From contig CALEUL010000021.1 of the NCBI GenBank assembly GCA_937921035.1, forward strand, positions 1-64,000: 64,000 nt of DNA, in the 5' to 3' direction. Each line of letters starts with the position of its first letter. The stretch's first letter is position 1. A model generated the notes under the pieces. The model had not been told where the DNA came from. It was given only the letters and a program-made list of their open reading frames with translations, and did not search any database. Of this stretch, positions 52,261 to 61,544 are shown piece after piece. The translations under genes were made by a program, and so were the position numbers. The DNA is from an uncultured Porphyromonadaceae bacterium (lineage in GTDB: Bacteria > Bacteroidota > Bacteroidia > Bacteroidales > Muribaculaceae).

Positions 52261-52698
52261 ATGAAAAACGTAAACGACTGCCGCCGTAACGATATGGTTA
52301 CGTTAGCACACCGCATTCTCCGCAGCGCGGCTGCTCGCGGCAAACACCTTACCATGAACGAACTTTGCGACGAAGTGCTGAAATGCCGACCGATGCACTA
52401 CTATGTGTCGTTCGACCGCGCATCGCGCATCATCCACTCCATCGACCGCGGCGCCACGGGGAGATTACCGACTCAAAGCGAAGCTGTCGCAATGTGGAAC
52501 GACATGTACGAGCAGATACAGGAACTCCGGGCCCGACGTCCGCAGCTCACCCTCACTCAGGCAATGAGTCAGACAATCTGTTTCCTGCGTCCAAAACGGT
52601 TCTACATTACGCACGACGCCCTGCGGCGCATCCTGCGAAAGCACTTCACACACTCAGTTACACCGATAGATAATTTCGACACCAGAATTATATCATGA
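52261..52698 (+). CDS. Unknown basic 145-residue protein with an internal duplication
   Basis: I do not recognise a named family. The protein is basic, helical and cytoplasmic by appearance. Residues 29-62 (HLTMNELCDEVLKCRPMHYY, then VSFDRASRIIHSI) and 95-128 (QLTLTQAMSQTICFLRPKRF, then YITHDALRRILRK) are two copies of one ~34-residue unit with a shared RPxx(Y/F)Y(V/I)(S/T)xD core. Such a helical unit could bind nucleic acid or protein, but this is inference. It has its own promoter, starts at ATG 52261, and its stop overlaps the next start (ATGA), so the pair is probably co-translated. Confidence 0.8.
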   Translation: MKNVNDCRRNDMVTLAHRILRSAAARGKHLTMNELCDEVLKCRPMHYYVSFDRASRIIHSIDRGATGRLPTQSEAVAMWNDMYEQIQELRARRPQLTLTQAMSQTICFLRPKRFYITHDALRRILRKHFTHSVTPIDNFDTRIIS

Positions 52699-53126
52699 AC
52701 GCAACAATAAGTCTTTCAATAAGCCGTCTGCAGGAGGTTATCTACGCCCACTCGGCGGCACTGCGCCTGTGGACAGGCGACGACAGGGCACTCGTAACAG
52801 ACGAGCACAGCACACTGCTGAATATTTTCATAAACGAGGAAGCCGACCGCATCGCTATGGATCTTTCATTCGTCGTGGAGAGTGTGGACCGCAGCGACGC
52901 GGATATCATAGCCCTGAAATGCAGTCTCGGCAACGGCACAAGCGTGCGCATGTGGCAGCGAAGCATCGAAACTGCGGTGTGCGCCGCTGTTATAGCCCGC
53001 ATTATGGACAACAGGCATTTAGACGGAGGCGAAGTGTATATCCGCGACCGGGCCGGGCTGATAGACAATCTGCGGCGCCAGGCGCTCACATTCACTCTGC
53101 CGGGAAACATCGCCCGCGGGGCATAG
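52695..53126 (+). CDS. Unknown 143-residue protein, partner of the gene at 52261
   Basis: No family is recognised. The product (start MNATISLSISRLQEVIYAHS) is mixed alpha/beta with no signal peptide or TM segment. Notable parts are FINEEADRIAMDLSFVVESV and VRMWQRSIETAVCAAVIARI. The size, tight 4-base overlap with the preceding gene and lack of homology to neighbours suggest a two-gene unit. Base composition is like the surrounding chromosome, so there is no sign of recent transfer. A heavily structured intergenic stretch follows. Confidence 0.75.
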   Translation: MNATISLSISRLQEVIYAHSAALRLWTGDDRALVTDEHSTLLNIFINEEADRIAMDLSFVVESVDRSDADIIALKCSLGNGTSVRMWQRSIETAVCAAVIARIMDNRHLDGGEVYIRDRAGLIDNLRRQALTFTLPGNIARGA

Positions 53127-53205
53127 AAACAGCCGAATGGCCGGAGGCCGATAATTTACCTAACCGCGGGCGCTTGCCGCCCGTGGGATTCTCGGAGAAT
53201 CGTCA

Positions 53206-53264
53206 AATCAGCCCCGGAGGCGGCTGCACAGCAATCGGAAGTGCAGCCACCTCCGGTGCTGATT
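53206..53264. repeat. Long inverted repeat (24-bp arms) in a structured intergenic region
   Basis: The arms 53206-53229 and 53241-53264 pair at 22 of 24 positions across an 11-base loop; both end in AATCAGC/GCTGATT and contain GGCTGCAC/GTGCAGCC. Just upstream are smaller hairpins CGGGCG/CGCCCG (about 53167-53183) and ATTCT/AGAAT (53188-53200). No T-run follows. The rest of the 278-base gap holds the fumarase promoter. It could be an RNA structure ending the preceding transcript or a small repeat element. Confidence 0.7.
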
Positions 53265-53314
53265 CAGTTAATTGCTCCTTATAATCCCACTCCACTCTCC
53301 GCTCAAAAAAAATA

Positions 53315-53346
53315 TTTGTCTTTGTCGAAAAGTATTCGTAAGTTTG
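53315..53346 (+). promoter_or_regulatory. Bacteroidetes-type promoter of the fumarase gene
   Basis: TTTG (53315-53318), 20 bases, then TAAGTTTG (53339-53346). The start near 53353 places a perfect 7-bp hairpin (CGTACGG at 53352-53358 with CCGTACG at 53367-53373, extendable by two pairs) at the very 5' end of the mRNA, which may stabilise it. Confidence 0.8.
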
Positions 53347-53404
53347 CATTCCGTACGGTCATATGGCCGTACGATAATGTAAAACACTATCCTACAAACC
53401 CTAT

Positions 53405-55057
53405 ATGGCTACAAAACCGTTTCATTACCAGGAGATGTTCCCCCTCGGACCAGACACTACCGAGTACTATCATCTTACCTCCGATTACGTCCACACCGAA
53501 AACTGGGGCGGACACGAATTTCTTGTCATCGACCCTGAAGCTCTGACCGTACTTGCCCGCCAGTGCACTCACGACAACGCTTTCATGCTGCGCCGCGAGC
53601 ACAACGAGATGGTCGCAAAGATTCTGAGCGACCCCGAAGCAAGCCAGAACGACAAGTTTGTGGCACTCACCATGCTTCGCAACGCTGAGGTGGCAGCCAA
53701 GGGTCAGCTGCCTTTCTGCCAGGATACGGGCACAGCCATCTGCCACGCATCCAAGGGACAGAACGTATACACGGGCTGCAACGACGAGGAGAAGATTTCG
53801 CACGGCGTATACCTAACTTACACCACCGACAATCTCCGCTACAGCCAGAACGCTCCGCTCACCATGTACGATGAAGTGAACACCGGCTGCAACCTGCCCG
53901 CTCAGATTGACATCCATGCCACCGAAGGCAACGAATATCACTTCCTGTTCGTAGCCAAGGGAGGCGGCTCGGCAAACAAGACATACCTCTATCAGGAAAC
54001 AAAGGCAACCATCAACCCCGACAAGCTCGTGCCCTTCCTTATCGAGAAGATGCGCACTCTCGGAACCGCCGCATGCCCGCCCTACCATATCGCTTTCGTT
54101 ATCGGCGGCACCTCTGCCGAGAAGAACCTCGAGGTGGTGAAGAAAGCATCCGTCAAGTATCTGGACAATCTGCCCACCAAGGGAAACGAGTACGGCCACG
54201 CTTTCCGCGATATCGAACTTGAGAAAGTGCTCAAGAAAGCATCCGAAGAACTCGGCCTCGGCGCACAGTTCGGCGGAAAATACTATGCCCACGACATACG
54301 CGTTATCCGTCTGCCGCGCCACGGCGCCTCCTGCCCCATCGGTATGGGCGTGAGCTGCTCGGCCGACCGCAACATCAAGGCCAAAATCAACAAGGAAGGC
54401 CTGTGGATAGAGAAACTCGACACCAACCCCGGCGAGCTCATTCCCGAAGAATACCGCAAGCAGGGCGAAGGCGAGGTTGTTAAGATCGACCTGAACCGTC
54501 CGATGCCCGAAGTGCTGGCCGAACTGTCGAAATACCCCGTAAGCACCCGTCTGTCCCTCAACGGCACCATAATCGTAGGCCGCGACATCGCACACGCCAA
54601 GATTAAAGAACGTCTCGACAAGGGAGAACCCATGCCGCAGTACCTCAAGGACCATCCCATCTATTACGCAGGCCCCGCCAAAACTCCCGCAGGTATGCCT
54701 TCCGGCTCCTTCGGTCCCACGACGGCAGGCCGCATGGACAGCTACGTCGACCAGTTCCAGAGCGCCGGCGGCTCCATGATAATGATTGCCAAGGGCAACC
54801 GCTCGCAGCAGGTTACCGACGCATGCCACAAGCACGGAGGATTCTACCTCGGTTCTATCGGCGGTCCCGCCGCTGTTCTGGCGCAGAACTCCATCAAGAG
54901 CGTGGAACTTCTGGAATACCCCGAACTCGGAATGGAAGCTATCTGGAAAATCGAGGTTGAGAACTTCCCCGCATTCATCCTCGTAGACGACAAAGGCAAC
55001 GACTTCTTTACCCAGATCAACGAAAAATGCAAAATATGCGGTCTTAACAAGAAATAA
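53405..55057 (+). CDS. Class I (iron-sulfur) fumarate hydratase
   Basis: This enzyme interconverts fumarate and malate, a key step of the reductive branch that ends in succinate in Bacteroidales. The 550 residues combine the alpha and beta parts of class I fumarases in one chain. The [4Fe-4S] cysteines are in [21 protein letters not shown] and [10 protein letters not shown]. The C-terminal half has [40 protein letters not shown] and [20 protein letters not shown]. Length and layout match the FumA/FumB type. It is monocistronic: own promoter, and a terminator 14 bases after the stop. Confidence 0.96.
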   Translation: MATKPFHYQEMFPLGPDTTEYYHLTSDYVHTENWGGHEFLVIDPEALTVLARQCTHDNAFMLRREHNEMVAKILSDPEASQNDKFVALTMLRNAEVAAKGQLPFCQDTGTAICHASKGQNVYTGCNDEEKISHGVYLTYTTDNLRYSQNAPLTMYDEVNTGCNLPAQIDIHATEGNEYHFLFVAKGGGSANKTYLYQETKATINPDKLVPFLIEKMRTLGTAACPPYHIAFVIGGTSAEKNLEVVKKASVKYLDNLPTKGNEYGHAFRDIELEKVLKKASEELGLGAQFGGKYYAHDIRVIRLPRHGASCPIGMGVSCSADRNIKAKINKEGLWIEKLDTNPGELIPEEYRKQGEGEVVKIDLNRPMPEVLAELSKYPVSTRLSLNGTIIVGRDIAHAKIKERLDKGEPMPQYLKDHPIYYAGPAKTPAGMPSGSFGPTTAGRMDSYVDQFQSAGGSMIMIAKGNRSQQVTDACHKHGGFYLGSIGGPAAVLAQNSIKSVELLEYPELGMEAIWKIEVENFPAFILVDDKGNDFFTQINEKCKICGLNKK

Positions 55058-55070
55058 GACCAACTGAACC

Positions 55071-55117
55071 AAAAGGACCGTCGGGGATGCAACACATCCT
55101 CCGGTCCTTTTGTTATT
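55071..55117 (+). terminator. Intrinsic terminator after fumarase
   Basis: AAAAGGACCG (55071-55080) pairs with CGGTCCTTTT (55102-55111), with an inner GGATG/CATCC extension, then GTTATTATT. The stem is strong; the T-tract is partly inside the 3' arm. Confidence 0.8.
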
Positions 55118-55166
55118 ATTGTGGCTTTACGTCCATTAAAAACTTTTACAACTAACATTTTCAATA

Positions 55167-58100
55167 ATGATGCGTATAAAATCCGTCATCCTTACCGCCG
55201 TACTCGTAATCATGTCGTTTTTCAACTCTTTCGGAGCGCAGACCGACGAACCCGACTTCGCCTACCCGCAGACAGTGGCCGCCGACGCTACAAAAGCACT
55301 GGAGAACGCAACCGACGGCCCCACACGCCTGCGCGCGCTGCTGGAGCTGACATGCGCCCTTCAGCGCGTCGACCCCGACACCGCATTTGCCATGCCGGCA
55401 CTGGTGCAGCGGAATATGGACAAGCCGGGCCTTACGGACGCCGACCGCGCCATGTTCACAGCCCTGCAGGCCAGGATGTTCACCGACATCTACAACTCTG
55501 CCCGCTTCAAATACGACCGTGTCGACGCTCCTCTGGAGCCTCTGCTAGCCGATGTGAACCTGTGGAGCGGCAAGCAGTTCAAGAAAAAGATTTCCGACCT
55601 CTACACCGAGGCCGCAGCGTATGCCGAAAAGGACAATGCCTCGCTGGAGCTGTACAAGAGCAGCCTCGAAATGAACAATAACGCCCTGCGGTATATTCCC
55701 GACGTGCGCGGTTTCGTGGCGCTGAAGAACATGGAGGTGATGGAGAACCCGATGGACGCGCGTCGTTTTGCGGGAACTGTCGCCGCGCTCTATCCCGAGG
55801 CTTCGCAGCCCTGGTTCTACTGGCAGACACGCGCCACCGGCGACCGGAAGGCACTCCTGAAATTGTACAAGACCCATGCGTCGGAGGAAGCCGCGCGTTA
55901 TGTGCTGTATGCTCTCGCCAACGACGGAAGTGAATATTATGCTTATGCCGAAGAATCTGTTGACGGAGACACGGAACAGAGCTTTGAGGACGCGCTCATA
56001 GTGGCGCTGAAACAGTCGCTCGTGAATTTCCCCGGCTGGTACGGAAACGCCGCTCTCACCGACTGTCTGAACCGCCTTACACGTGCCTCGGTCAATGTTT
56101 CCGCACCGAAGTACGTCGCCCCCAATTCCGAATGTGAGTTTACCGTTAAGGCAAAATATGTAAAGGATTTAACCTTAGCGCTCTACCGTCTGAATGGCAA
56201 CGGCAATATCTCCGACAGCAAGATTGCCGCGAGTTGCAAGCGTACCGCCGTCAGGACCATAAACCTCGGCGGAAAAACCGACACGACCGTTACCGTGAAG
56301 ATTCCCGTGGGCGCCTCGGGCAAATACGCTCTTGTGCCGGATATGAAGGGCATCAAGGCCCAGCAGATATCGTCGGTACGCATCGAGGCAACACCCATAA
56401 TGCCCGTTGTTGTAAACGGCCTCGACAAACAGGCCCTGATGGTTACCGACTTCACCACAGGCGCGCCTGTGCGTGGCGTAGGCACAAGCCTGGTTATGAA
56501 GACATGGCGTCGCAATGCTGTTACAAAGACGCGCTCCCTCGGAAGCACCGACCGCGAAGGCATACTCAGTTTCGCTTGCGAGAAACGTTCCGAATGGCCC
56601 ACTCAGTATCTGCGTCTTAGCTATCAGGCACGTAGCTACGATTTCGAGCAGGCGCTCGAGGTAGCCGGCCCATACGACCGGAGCAATATCGATGATACAA
56701 ACATTCTGATATTCACCGACCGGGCTCTCTATCATCCCGGCGACAGCATACGTTGGGCCGCTGTGCTTGCCAATAACGGCAAAACCATTGAAGGAGCCGA
56801 CGTTACAGTTACTCTGCGAAATACCCACGGCGAGGATGAAGCGAGCGAAAATCTGCGCACCGATGCCTACGGACGCATTGAGGGTGCTTTCGCAACCCGA
56901 AAGGGCATACTTACAGGCTCTTGGAACTTAACCGTTAAACACGGCAAATCTACACGCAGTGCATATGTTACCGTGAGCGATTTCCGCCTGCCTACATTCT
57001 CCGCGACAGTTAAAAGCGTAGAGCGCGACGTTCCCGCCAAAGGTGCCGTGCGTATCTCCGGCAACGCCACCACATTCTCCGGAATGCCCGTGGTGAACGC
57101 CGATGTGAATATTACAATCAGCGGCGCATGGCGCTGGCGCTGGTTCGGGCCGGTACAGCAGCTCGGCACTCTTCAGGCCCGCACCGACGCCGCCGGCAAC
57201 TTCTCCGTTGATGTTCCAGCCGAAATGCTCGCACAGAACAGCAACAACGGAAAACCATACACGGATTTCTATGCTGCCGTAACTGTAACGGCACAGGACG
57301 GCGAAGCCGCCGACACAAACCGCGGTTTCACCACCGGCAAACCATATGCCCTCTGCGCAACGGTGCAGAAAACAATCGTGGACAGTTCCGAACGTGCCAT
57401 CGTGAAGTTCGAGGCTTATAATGCCGACGGCAAGGAAGTTCCCGTCGCCTTGAAATGGGCCCTGATACAGAAAGAAGGCAAGAACGTCAAGGAATTCCTT
57501 ACTGGCACCGCAAAAGCCGGTCAGGAGAAGAAAATAAATATCTCCAAACTTGCCGCCGGATATTATACCCTACGCCTGTGCGCCGCCGACACTACCCTCG
57601 CCGATTCTTCGGAACCGTTGGCTCTGACAGTATACAACCAGGCTACCGGACAGATGCCAGCCGACCAATATCTGTTTGTGCCCTCAAGCGAGACATCGGC
57701 CAAAGGCGGCAAAGCCGAAATCCTTGTTGGCATCAATGCCCCCGAGGCATACGTATATGCAATCGTGAAAAACGGTGCGGAACTGTCGCAGATTGCCCTG
57801 CATAAACTGACACGCGGTTTCCACAGCATTTCCGTTCCCGTCAACGACCCCGAGGAAGCCCAGATATCGCTTGTTACCGTGCATAACGGCAATGTGGCAA
57901 GCTATGGAATACGGGTAAAGACGCCCGAGAAAAAGACGCCGGAAGTCAAGGCCGAGAGTTTCCGCGACCGTCTGACACCCGGCGCGGGCGAACAATGGCG
58001 ATTCCGTCTGCTCGACGGCAACGGTGCGCCCATAAAGGATGCCGCCATGATTGCCACGCTCTACAACAAAGCTCTCGACGAACTTGCCAACGGCTATTGG

Positions 58101-60656
58101 CCCAACAGCTTCAACTTCTATAAACCCTCGTACAACTTCTATCTCGACTACCTGCGCAACTATCGCGCCAACTGCGGGGTTACAGAATCGCTGAACCCAA
58201 GGGCCAAAAATTACTTCGTATGGCCAGAGTTCCGCTTCATGAACATGTATGTGGTCAACTATGCGCGGCCTATGATGCGCAAGAGTATGGCCGCGGCTGC
58301 AGCTCCAACGATGGGCAGCGCAACAAACAGCATTCTGGATGTTTCGGACAACTTAATAATTGAAGGTGTCGCCGAAAACGAAACCGCCGAGGATTTGTCA
58401 ACGGAGATTGGCGCCGGCAGCGAGGAAGAAAGCACGAAGCCGACCGCCGAAGCCTTCGAATACCGCACTGGCGAGGCCCTGCAGGCGTTCTGGATGCCTT
58501 CGCTGGTATCAGACAGCAACGGCAACATCGACCTGACTTTCTCCGTGCCCAACGCAAACGGTACATGGCAGATGAAGGCCTTCGCATGGAATAGCGACTG
58601 CACCGCCGCACAGTACATGGCACAGTGCATCGCCAACAAGCCAGTAATGGTGAGTCCGAACCTGCCGCGATTCCTGCGTCAGGGCGACAAGGCAACCATA
58701 CTCGCCACTGTATTCAACAACAGCGACGAACAGACCGCCATCACCTCGACTATCGAGATTTTCGATGTTGCCACCGGCGAGACCCTGCAGACCGCCCAAA
58801 GTACCGACACCATTGCAGCCAAAGGCTCCGCAATAGTGGCCATTGAGACCGTAGCACCCGTTGACGCCGCATCTATCGGCTACCGCGTTCGCAGCCAGGC
58901 CGGCAGCTTCGCCGACGGTGAGCAGCAGCTCATCCCCGTGCTCTCGGCGGCAACCACCGTGATAGAAAGCACAGAATTCTATCTCAACCCCAACGACAAG
59001 AAGCCTTTCGAATTCACGGTAAAGAACGCCAAGAATGCCACCCTCACGCTGCAGTACTGCCAAAACCCCGTATGGACTGCTGTAAAGGCCATGCGCGGCA
59101 TCAACGGCGCCGAAAGCAACATATCCACACGCCTCGTAGGCAAGATTTTCTCGGCTTTGGCTGCACAGAAGATTATCGGAGACAACAAGGCCATCGCCGA
59201 CGCCCTGCGCCAGTGGGCCGACAACCCCTCGGAGAAAGCTCTTGTTTCCATGCTCGAGAAGAATGACGATCTGAAGCGCCTGCTGCTCGACCAGACCCCT
59301 TGGGTGCAGACCGCGGCAAACCAGACGCAGCGCATGGCCGCTCTTGCCGAGGTCCTCGACCCCGACAAGGTCAGGACTGTGCTCGACGCCTCCACTGCCG
59401 CTCTTGAAAAGCTGCGCAACGCCGACGGCGGCTTCGCATGGGCCACATGGTCGGAGAAATCCTCCGAATGGTCCACCGAAACCGTGCTTACGACGCTCGG
59501 CATTGCCTACTCCCTTGATATGCTCCACGACAAGGCTCTCCTCGGCATGGTTCAACCCGCCTTCAACTACCTTGTAAAAGAGTTTCTCCGATACGATTAT
59601 CCCGAGCGCGACAGCATCAATATCGGCCTGAGCACTATTGCCGCAATGATGCCGTTCATCAAACTCGATACCGACGCCAAGGCCATTATTGACCGCACTG
59701 ATGCCTATACTATGGCAAACTGGCGCAAGGGCAATGTAGGCTCCAAGGCATGGGACGTTATCATGCTCAGGAAATCGCATCCCGCCGAGGCCGAGGCTAT
59801 CATGGAATCCATCCGCCAGTACGGCGTGTACAAGAGCGGCACAGGGCTCTCCTTCCCCAGCATAAGCGATATCCGCTCCTACGCTACCATAATCCAGGCC
59901 TACAAGGAGATGAACGCTCCCGCCGAGGAAATCGACAGGATGCGCCAGTGGGTGCTCGTCCAGGCTCAGGCCAGCGACGACTTCGGGGCATACAATCCCG
60001 ATTACATCATTGCCGCACTTATGCTCACGGGCAGCGACTGGACATCCATCCCGGTAGAGCAGAATGTGAAGGTTGACGGACAGCCCGTCGTCATCGACAA
60101 GATTGAGAGCGCCACGGGCTACTTCGCACAGCAGATCAAGGCCGCTGGCAATAAAGTTACAGTTAGCGTGCAGCCCAACGGCGTAACGCCTTCCTACGGC
60201 TCTGTAATCGCCATCAGCCGCAAACAGATGAAGAACGTGAAGGCTCGTCCGGGCCGCGACCTATCCATCGAAAAGCGCGTGCTCGTACAGCGCGGCGGCG
60301 AATGGGTGGAGACCAACAGTTTCGCCCTCGGCGAGCGCGTACGCGTTCAGCTGACTATCGTAGCCAAGCGAAACCTCAAATATGTTACCATCGACGACGA
60401 GCGCCCCGCCACATTCGAGCCTGTCGACCAGCTGCCCGGCTATGTCTATGACGGCAGTCTGGCATTCTACCGAGAGAATCTCGACGCCTCAACGCGCCTG
60501 TTCATAGGCCGGCTTGGAAAAGGCACCTATCATGTTACCTACGACATGACCGCCAACGTGGCCGGCAGCTTCATCTCCGGCATCGCCACTCTCCAGAGCC
60601 AGTATGCTCCCGAGCTGACTGCCCATTCATCGGCAGCCCGAATCACAGTAGAATAA
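55167..60656 (+). CDS. Large alpha-2-macroglobulin-family envelope protein without thioester
   Basis: Bacterial alpha-2-macroglobulins are thought to trap proteases in the periplasm. The 1829-residue product has a signal peptide (MMRIKSVILTAVLVIMSFFN ... FGA) but no lipobox. A Bacteroidetes-type helical N-terminal region (to about 310) is followed by MG domains, including LIFTDRALYHPGDSIRWAAV and VTVSDFRLPTFSATVKSVER. A low-complexity, bait-like region lies near 1030-1090, then the A2M core QAFWMPSLVSDSNGNIDLTF. The helical thioester-fold domain starts near 1300, but the CxEQ motif is replaced (AMRGINGAESNISTRLVGKI). C-terminal receptor-like domains include YVTIDDERPATFEPVDQLPG. It is bounded by terminators. 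Confidence 0.9.
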   Translation: MMRIKSVILTAVLVIMSFFNSFGAQTDEPDFAYPQTVAADATKALENATDGPTRLRALLELTCALQRVDPDTAFAMPALVQRNMDKPGLTDADRAMFTALQARMFTDIYNSARFKYDRVDAPLEPLLADVNLWSGKQFKKKISDLYTEAAAYAEKDNASLELYKSSLEMNNNALRYIPDVRGFVALKNMEVMENPMDARRFAGTVAALYPEASQPWFYWQTRATGDRKALLKLYKTHASEEAARYVLYALANDGSEYYAYAEESVDGDTEQSFEDALIVALKQSLVNFPGWYGNAALTDCLNRLTRASVNVSAPKYVAPNSECEFTVKAKYVKDLTLALYRLNGNGNISDSKIAASCKRTAVRTINLGGKTDTTVTVKIPVGASGKYALVPDMKGIKAQQISSVRIEATPIMPVVVNGLDKQALMVTDFTTGAPVRGVGTSLVMKTWRRNAVTKTRSLGSTDREGILSFACEKRSEWPTQYLRLSYQARSYDFEQALEVAGPYDRSNIDDTNILIFTDRALYHPGDSIRWAAVLANNGKTIEGADVTVTLRNTHGEDEASENLRTDAYGRIEGAFATRKGILTGSWNLTVKHGKSTRSAYVTVSDFRLPTFSATVKSVERDVPAKGAVRISGNATTFSGMPVVNADVNITISGAWRWRWFGPVQQLGTLQARTDAAGNFSVDVPAEMLAQNSNNGKPYTDFYAAVTVTAQDGEAADTNRGFTTGKPYALCATVQKTIVDSSERAIVKFEAYNADGKEVPVALKWALIQKEGKNVKEFLTGTAKAGQEKKINISKLAAGYYTLRLCAADTTLADSSEPLALTVYNQATGQMPADQYLFVPSSETSAKGGKAEILVGINAPEAYVYAIVKNGAELSQIALHKLTRGFHSISVPVNDPEEAQISLVTVHNGNVASYGIRVKTPEKKTPEVKAESFRDRLTPGAGEQWRFRLLDGNGAPIKDAAMIATLYNKALDELANGYWPNSFNFYKPSYNFYLDYLRNYRANCGVTESLNPRAKNYFVWPEFRFMNMYVVNYARPMMRKSMAAAAAPTMGSATNSILDVSDNLIIEGVAENETAEDLSTEIGAGSEEESTKPTAEAFEYRTGEALQAFWMPSLVSDSNGNIDLTFSVPNANGTWQMKAFAWNSDCTAAQYMAQCIANKPVMVSPNLPRFLRQGDKATILATVFNNSDEQTAITSTIEIFDVATGETLQTAQSTDTIAAKGSAIVAIETVAPVDAASIGYRVRSQAGSFADGEQQLIPVLSAATTVIESTEFYLNPNDKKPFEFTVKNAKNATLTLQYCQNPVWTAVKAMRGINGAESNISTRLVGKIFSALAAQKIIGDNKAIADALRQWADNPSEKALVSMLEKNDDLKRLLLDQTPWVQTAANQTQRMAALAEVLDPDKVRTVLDASTAALEKLRNADGGFAWATWSEKSSEWSTETVLTTLGIAYSLDMLHDKALLGMVQPAFNYLVKEFLRYDYPERDSINIGLSTIAAMMPFIKLDTDAKAIIDRTDAYTMANWRKGNVGSKAWDVIMLRKSHPAEAEAIMESIRQYGVYKSGTGLSFPSISDIRSYATIIQAYKEMNAPAEEIDRMRQWVLVQAQASDDFGAYNPDYIIAALMLTGSDWTSIPVEQNVKVDGQPVVIDKIESATGYFAQQIKAAGNKVTVSVQPNGVTPSYGSVIAISRKQMKNVKARPGRDLSIEKRVLVQRGGEWVETNSFALGERVRVQLTIVAKRNLKYVTIDDERPATFEPVDQLPGYVYDGSLAFYRENLDASTRLFIGRLGKGTYHVTYDMTANVAGSFISGIATLQSQYAPELTAHSSAARITVE

Positions 60657-60678
60657 GCTCAAAGCCTTTTGTATACGA

Positions 60679-60710
60679 CAATCGCCTCCGAACGAGGCGA
60701 TTGTTTTTTT
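60679..60710. terminator. Terminator between the macroglobulin and comF genes
   Basis: CAATCGCCTC (60679-60688) pairs with GAGGCGATTG (60694-60703) over a 5-base loop, followed by seven T. It is a textbook intrinsic terminator on the plus strand, 22 bases after the stop. Confidence 0.9.
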
Positions 60711-60715
60711 ATCGG

Positions 60716-61465
60716 TCAGTCGCCAACATAGCCGAGGGCGATTATACCTATGCTCGCTGGTCTGGCGCCGGAGACAGAGATGGCGCGGATACACTCGGCC
60801 ACGGTAGCGCCGGTGGTTACAACATCGTCCACAATGGCAATATGCTTGCCGTCGAGTTCATGAGAATCGGCCACGGCGAAATTATCCACGAGATTTTTGC
60901 GGCGCTTGTCGGCGCGGCGCCGGCTCTGCTTGGGGTGGCGCTTCAGTGCCACAAGATTATCGCCCACAGGAATACCCGCAACATCAGCTATCCCGCGGGC
61001 AATCTCAACGCTCTGATTGAAGCCGCGGTGCAAACGACGGCTCCAGTGCATTGGCACGGGCAGAAGCAGCTCTACTGCCGAAAACGGCATCTGACGGCTT
61101 CCGGCAGCCACTAAAGACTGTTCATGCGCAATCAGTTCACGTGCCATAAGGACACCCGCATAGCGGGCAAGCGAAGGACGGTCGTCGAACTTGGCGCGAC
61201 GGACAATGTCGGCGTAGGGACTGCTGTGGTTGTAGAAAAACCACGCCGCAGTGAATCCAGGAGGCGCTATGCCGTTGGCCACAACGGCGCTCATAGGCGT
61301 GGCGGCGCCGTAATAGCCGGTGCGCGGCAACTCCATCAGGCAGCGCGTGCACACAAAGCGCTCGCCGGCGACAAGACGCCCCCGGCACACACAGCATAAT
61401 TCCGGCGCGACAAAATCCAGAACAATATGCCTGATATTATGCAGAATAGCGCGAAACACACGCAA
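60716..61465 (-). CDS. ComF-family phosphoribosyltransferase-like protein
   Basis: ComF proteins combine a zinc finger with a phosphoribosyltransferase fold; in competent bacteria ComFC helps process incoming DNA, and elsewhere the role is unclear. The 249 residues show the zinc module PELCCVCRGRLVAGERFVCT with RC, then FFYNHSSPYADIVRRAKFDD, LLLPVPMHWSRRLHRGFNQS, and the PRPP loop HIAIVDDVVTTGATVAEC. No ATG precedes the conserved part; the start is a TTG at 61465 or a GTG at 61459, so the exact N-terminus is uncertain. It is convergent with the macroglobulin gene. Confidence 0.9.
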   Translation of the reverse strand: MRVFRAILHNIRHIVLDFVAPELCCVCRGRLVAGERFVCTRCLMELPRTGYYGAATPMSAVVANGIAPPGFTAAWFFYNHSSPYADIVRRAKFDDRPSLARYAGVLMARELIAHEQSLVAAGSRQMPFSAVELLLPVPMHWSRRLHRGFNQSVEIARGIADVAGIPVGDNLVALKRHPKQSRRRADKRRKNLVDNFAVADSHELDGKHIAIVDDVVTTGATVAECIRAISVSGARPASIGIIALGYVGD

Positions 61466-61489
61466 ATTTAGCTATTTTTTGGCATAATG

Positions 61490-61521
61490 TTTGTCCACAG
61501 AAGTATTTGTTCCTATCTTTG
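61490..61521 (+). promoter_or_regulatory. Bacteroidetes-type promoter of the gene at 61545
   Basis: TTTG (61490-61493), 20 bases, then TATCTTTG (61514-61521). The predicted start near 61528 rules out upstream in-frame starts and supports the ATG at 61545. It fires away from comF. Confidence 0.75.
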
Positions 61522-61544
61522 ATTTCAATATTTGCCCGCACGAT

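Noticed and set aside
53813..55072. A 419-codon minus-strand frame opposite fumarase
   Set aside because: Antisense to a certain gene and crosses its terminator; no homology recognised.
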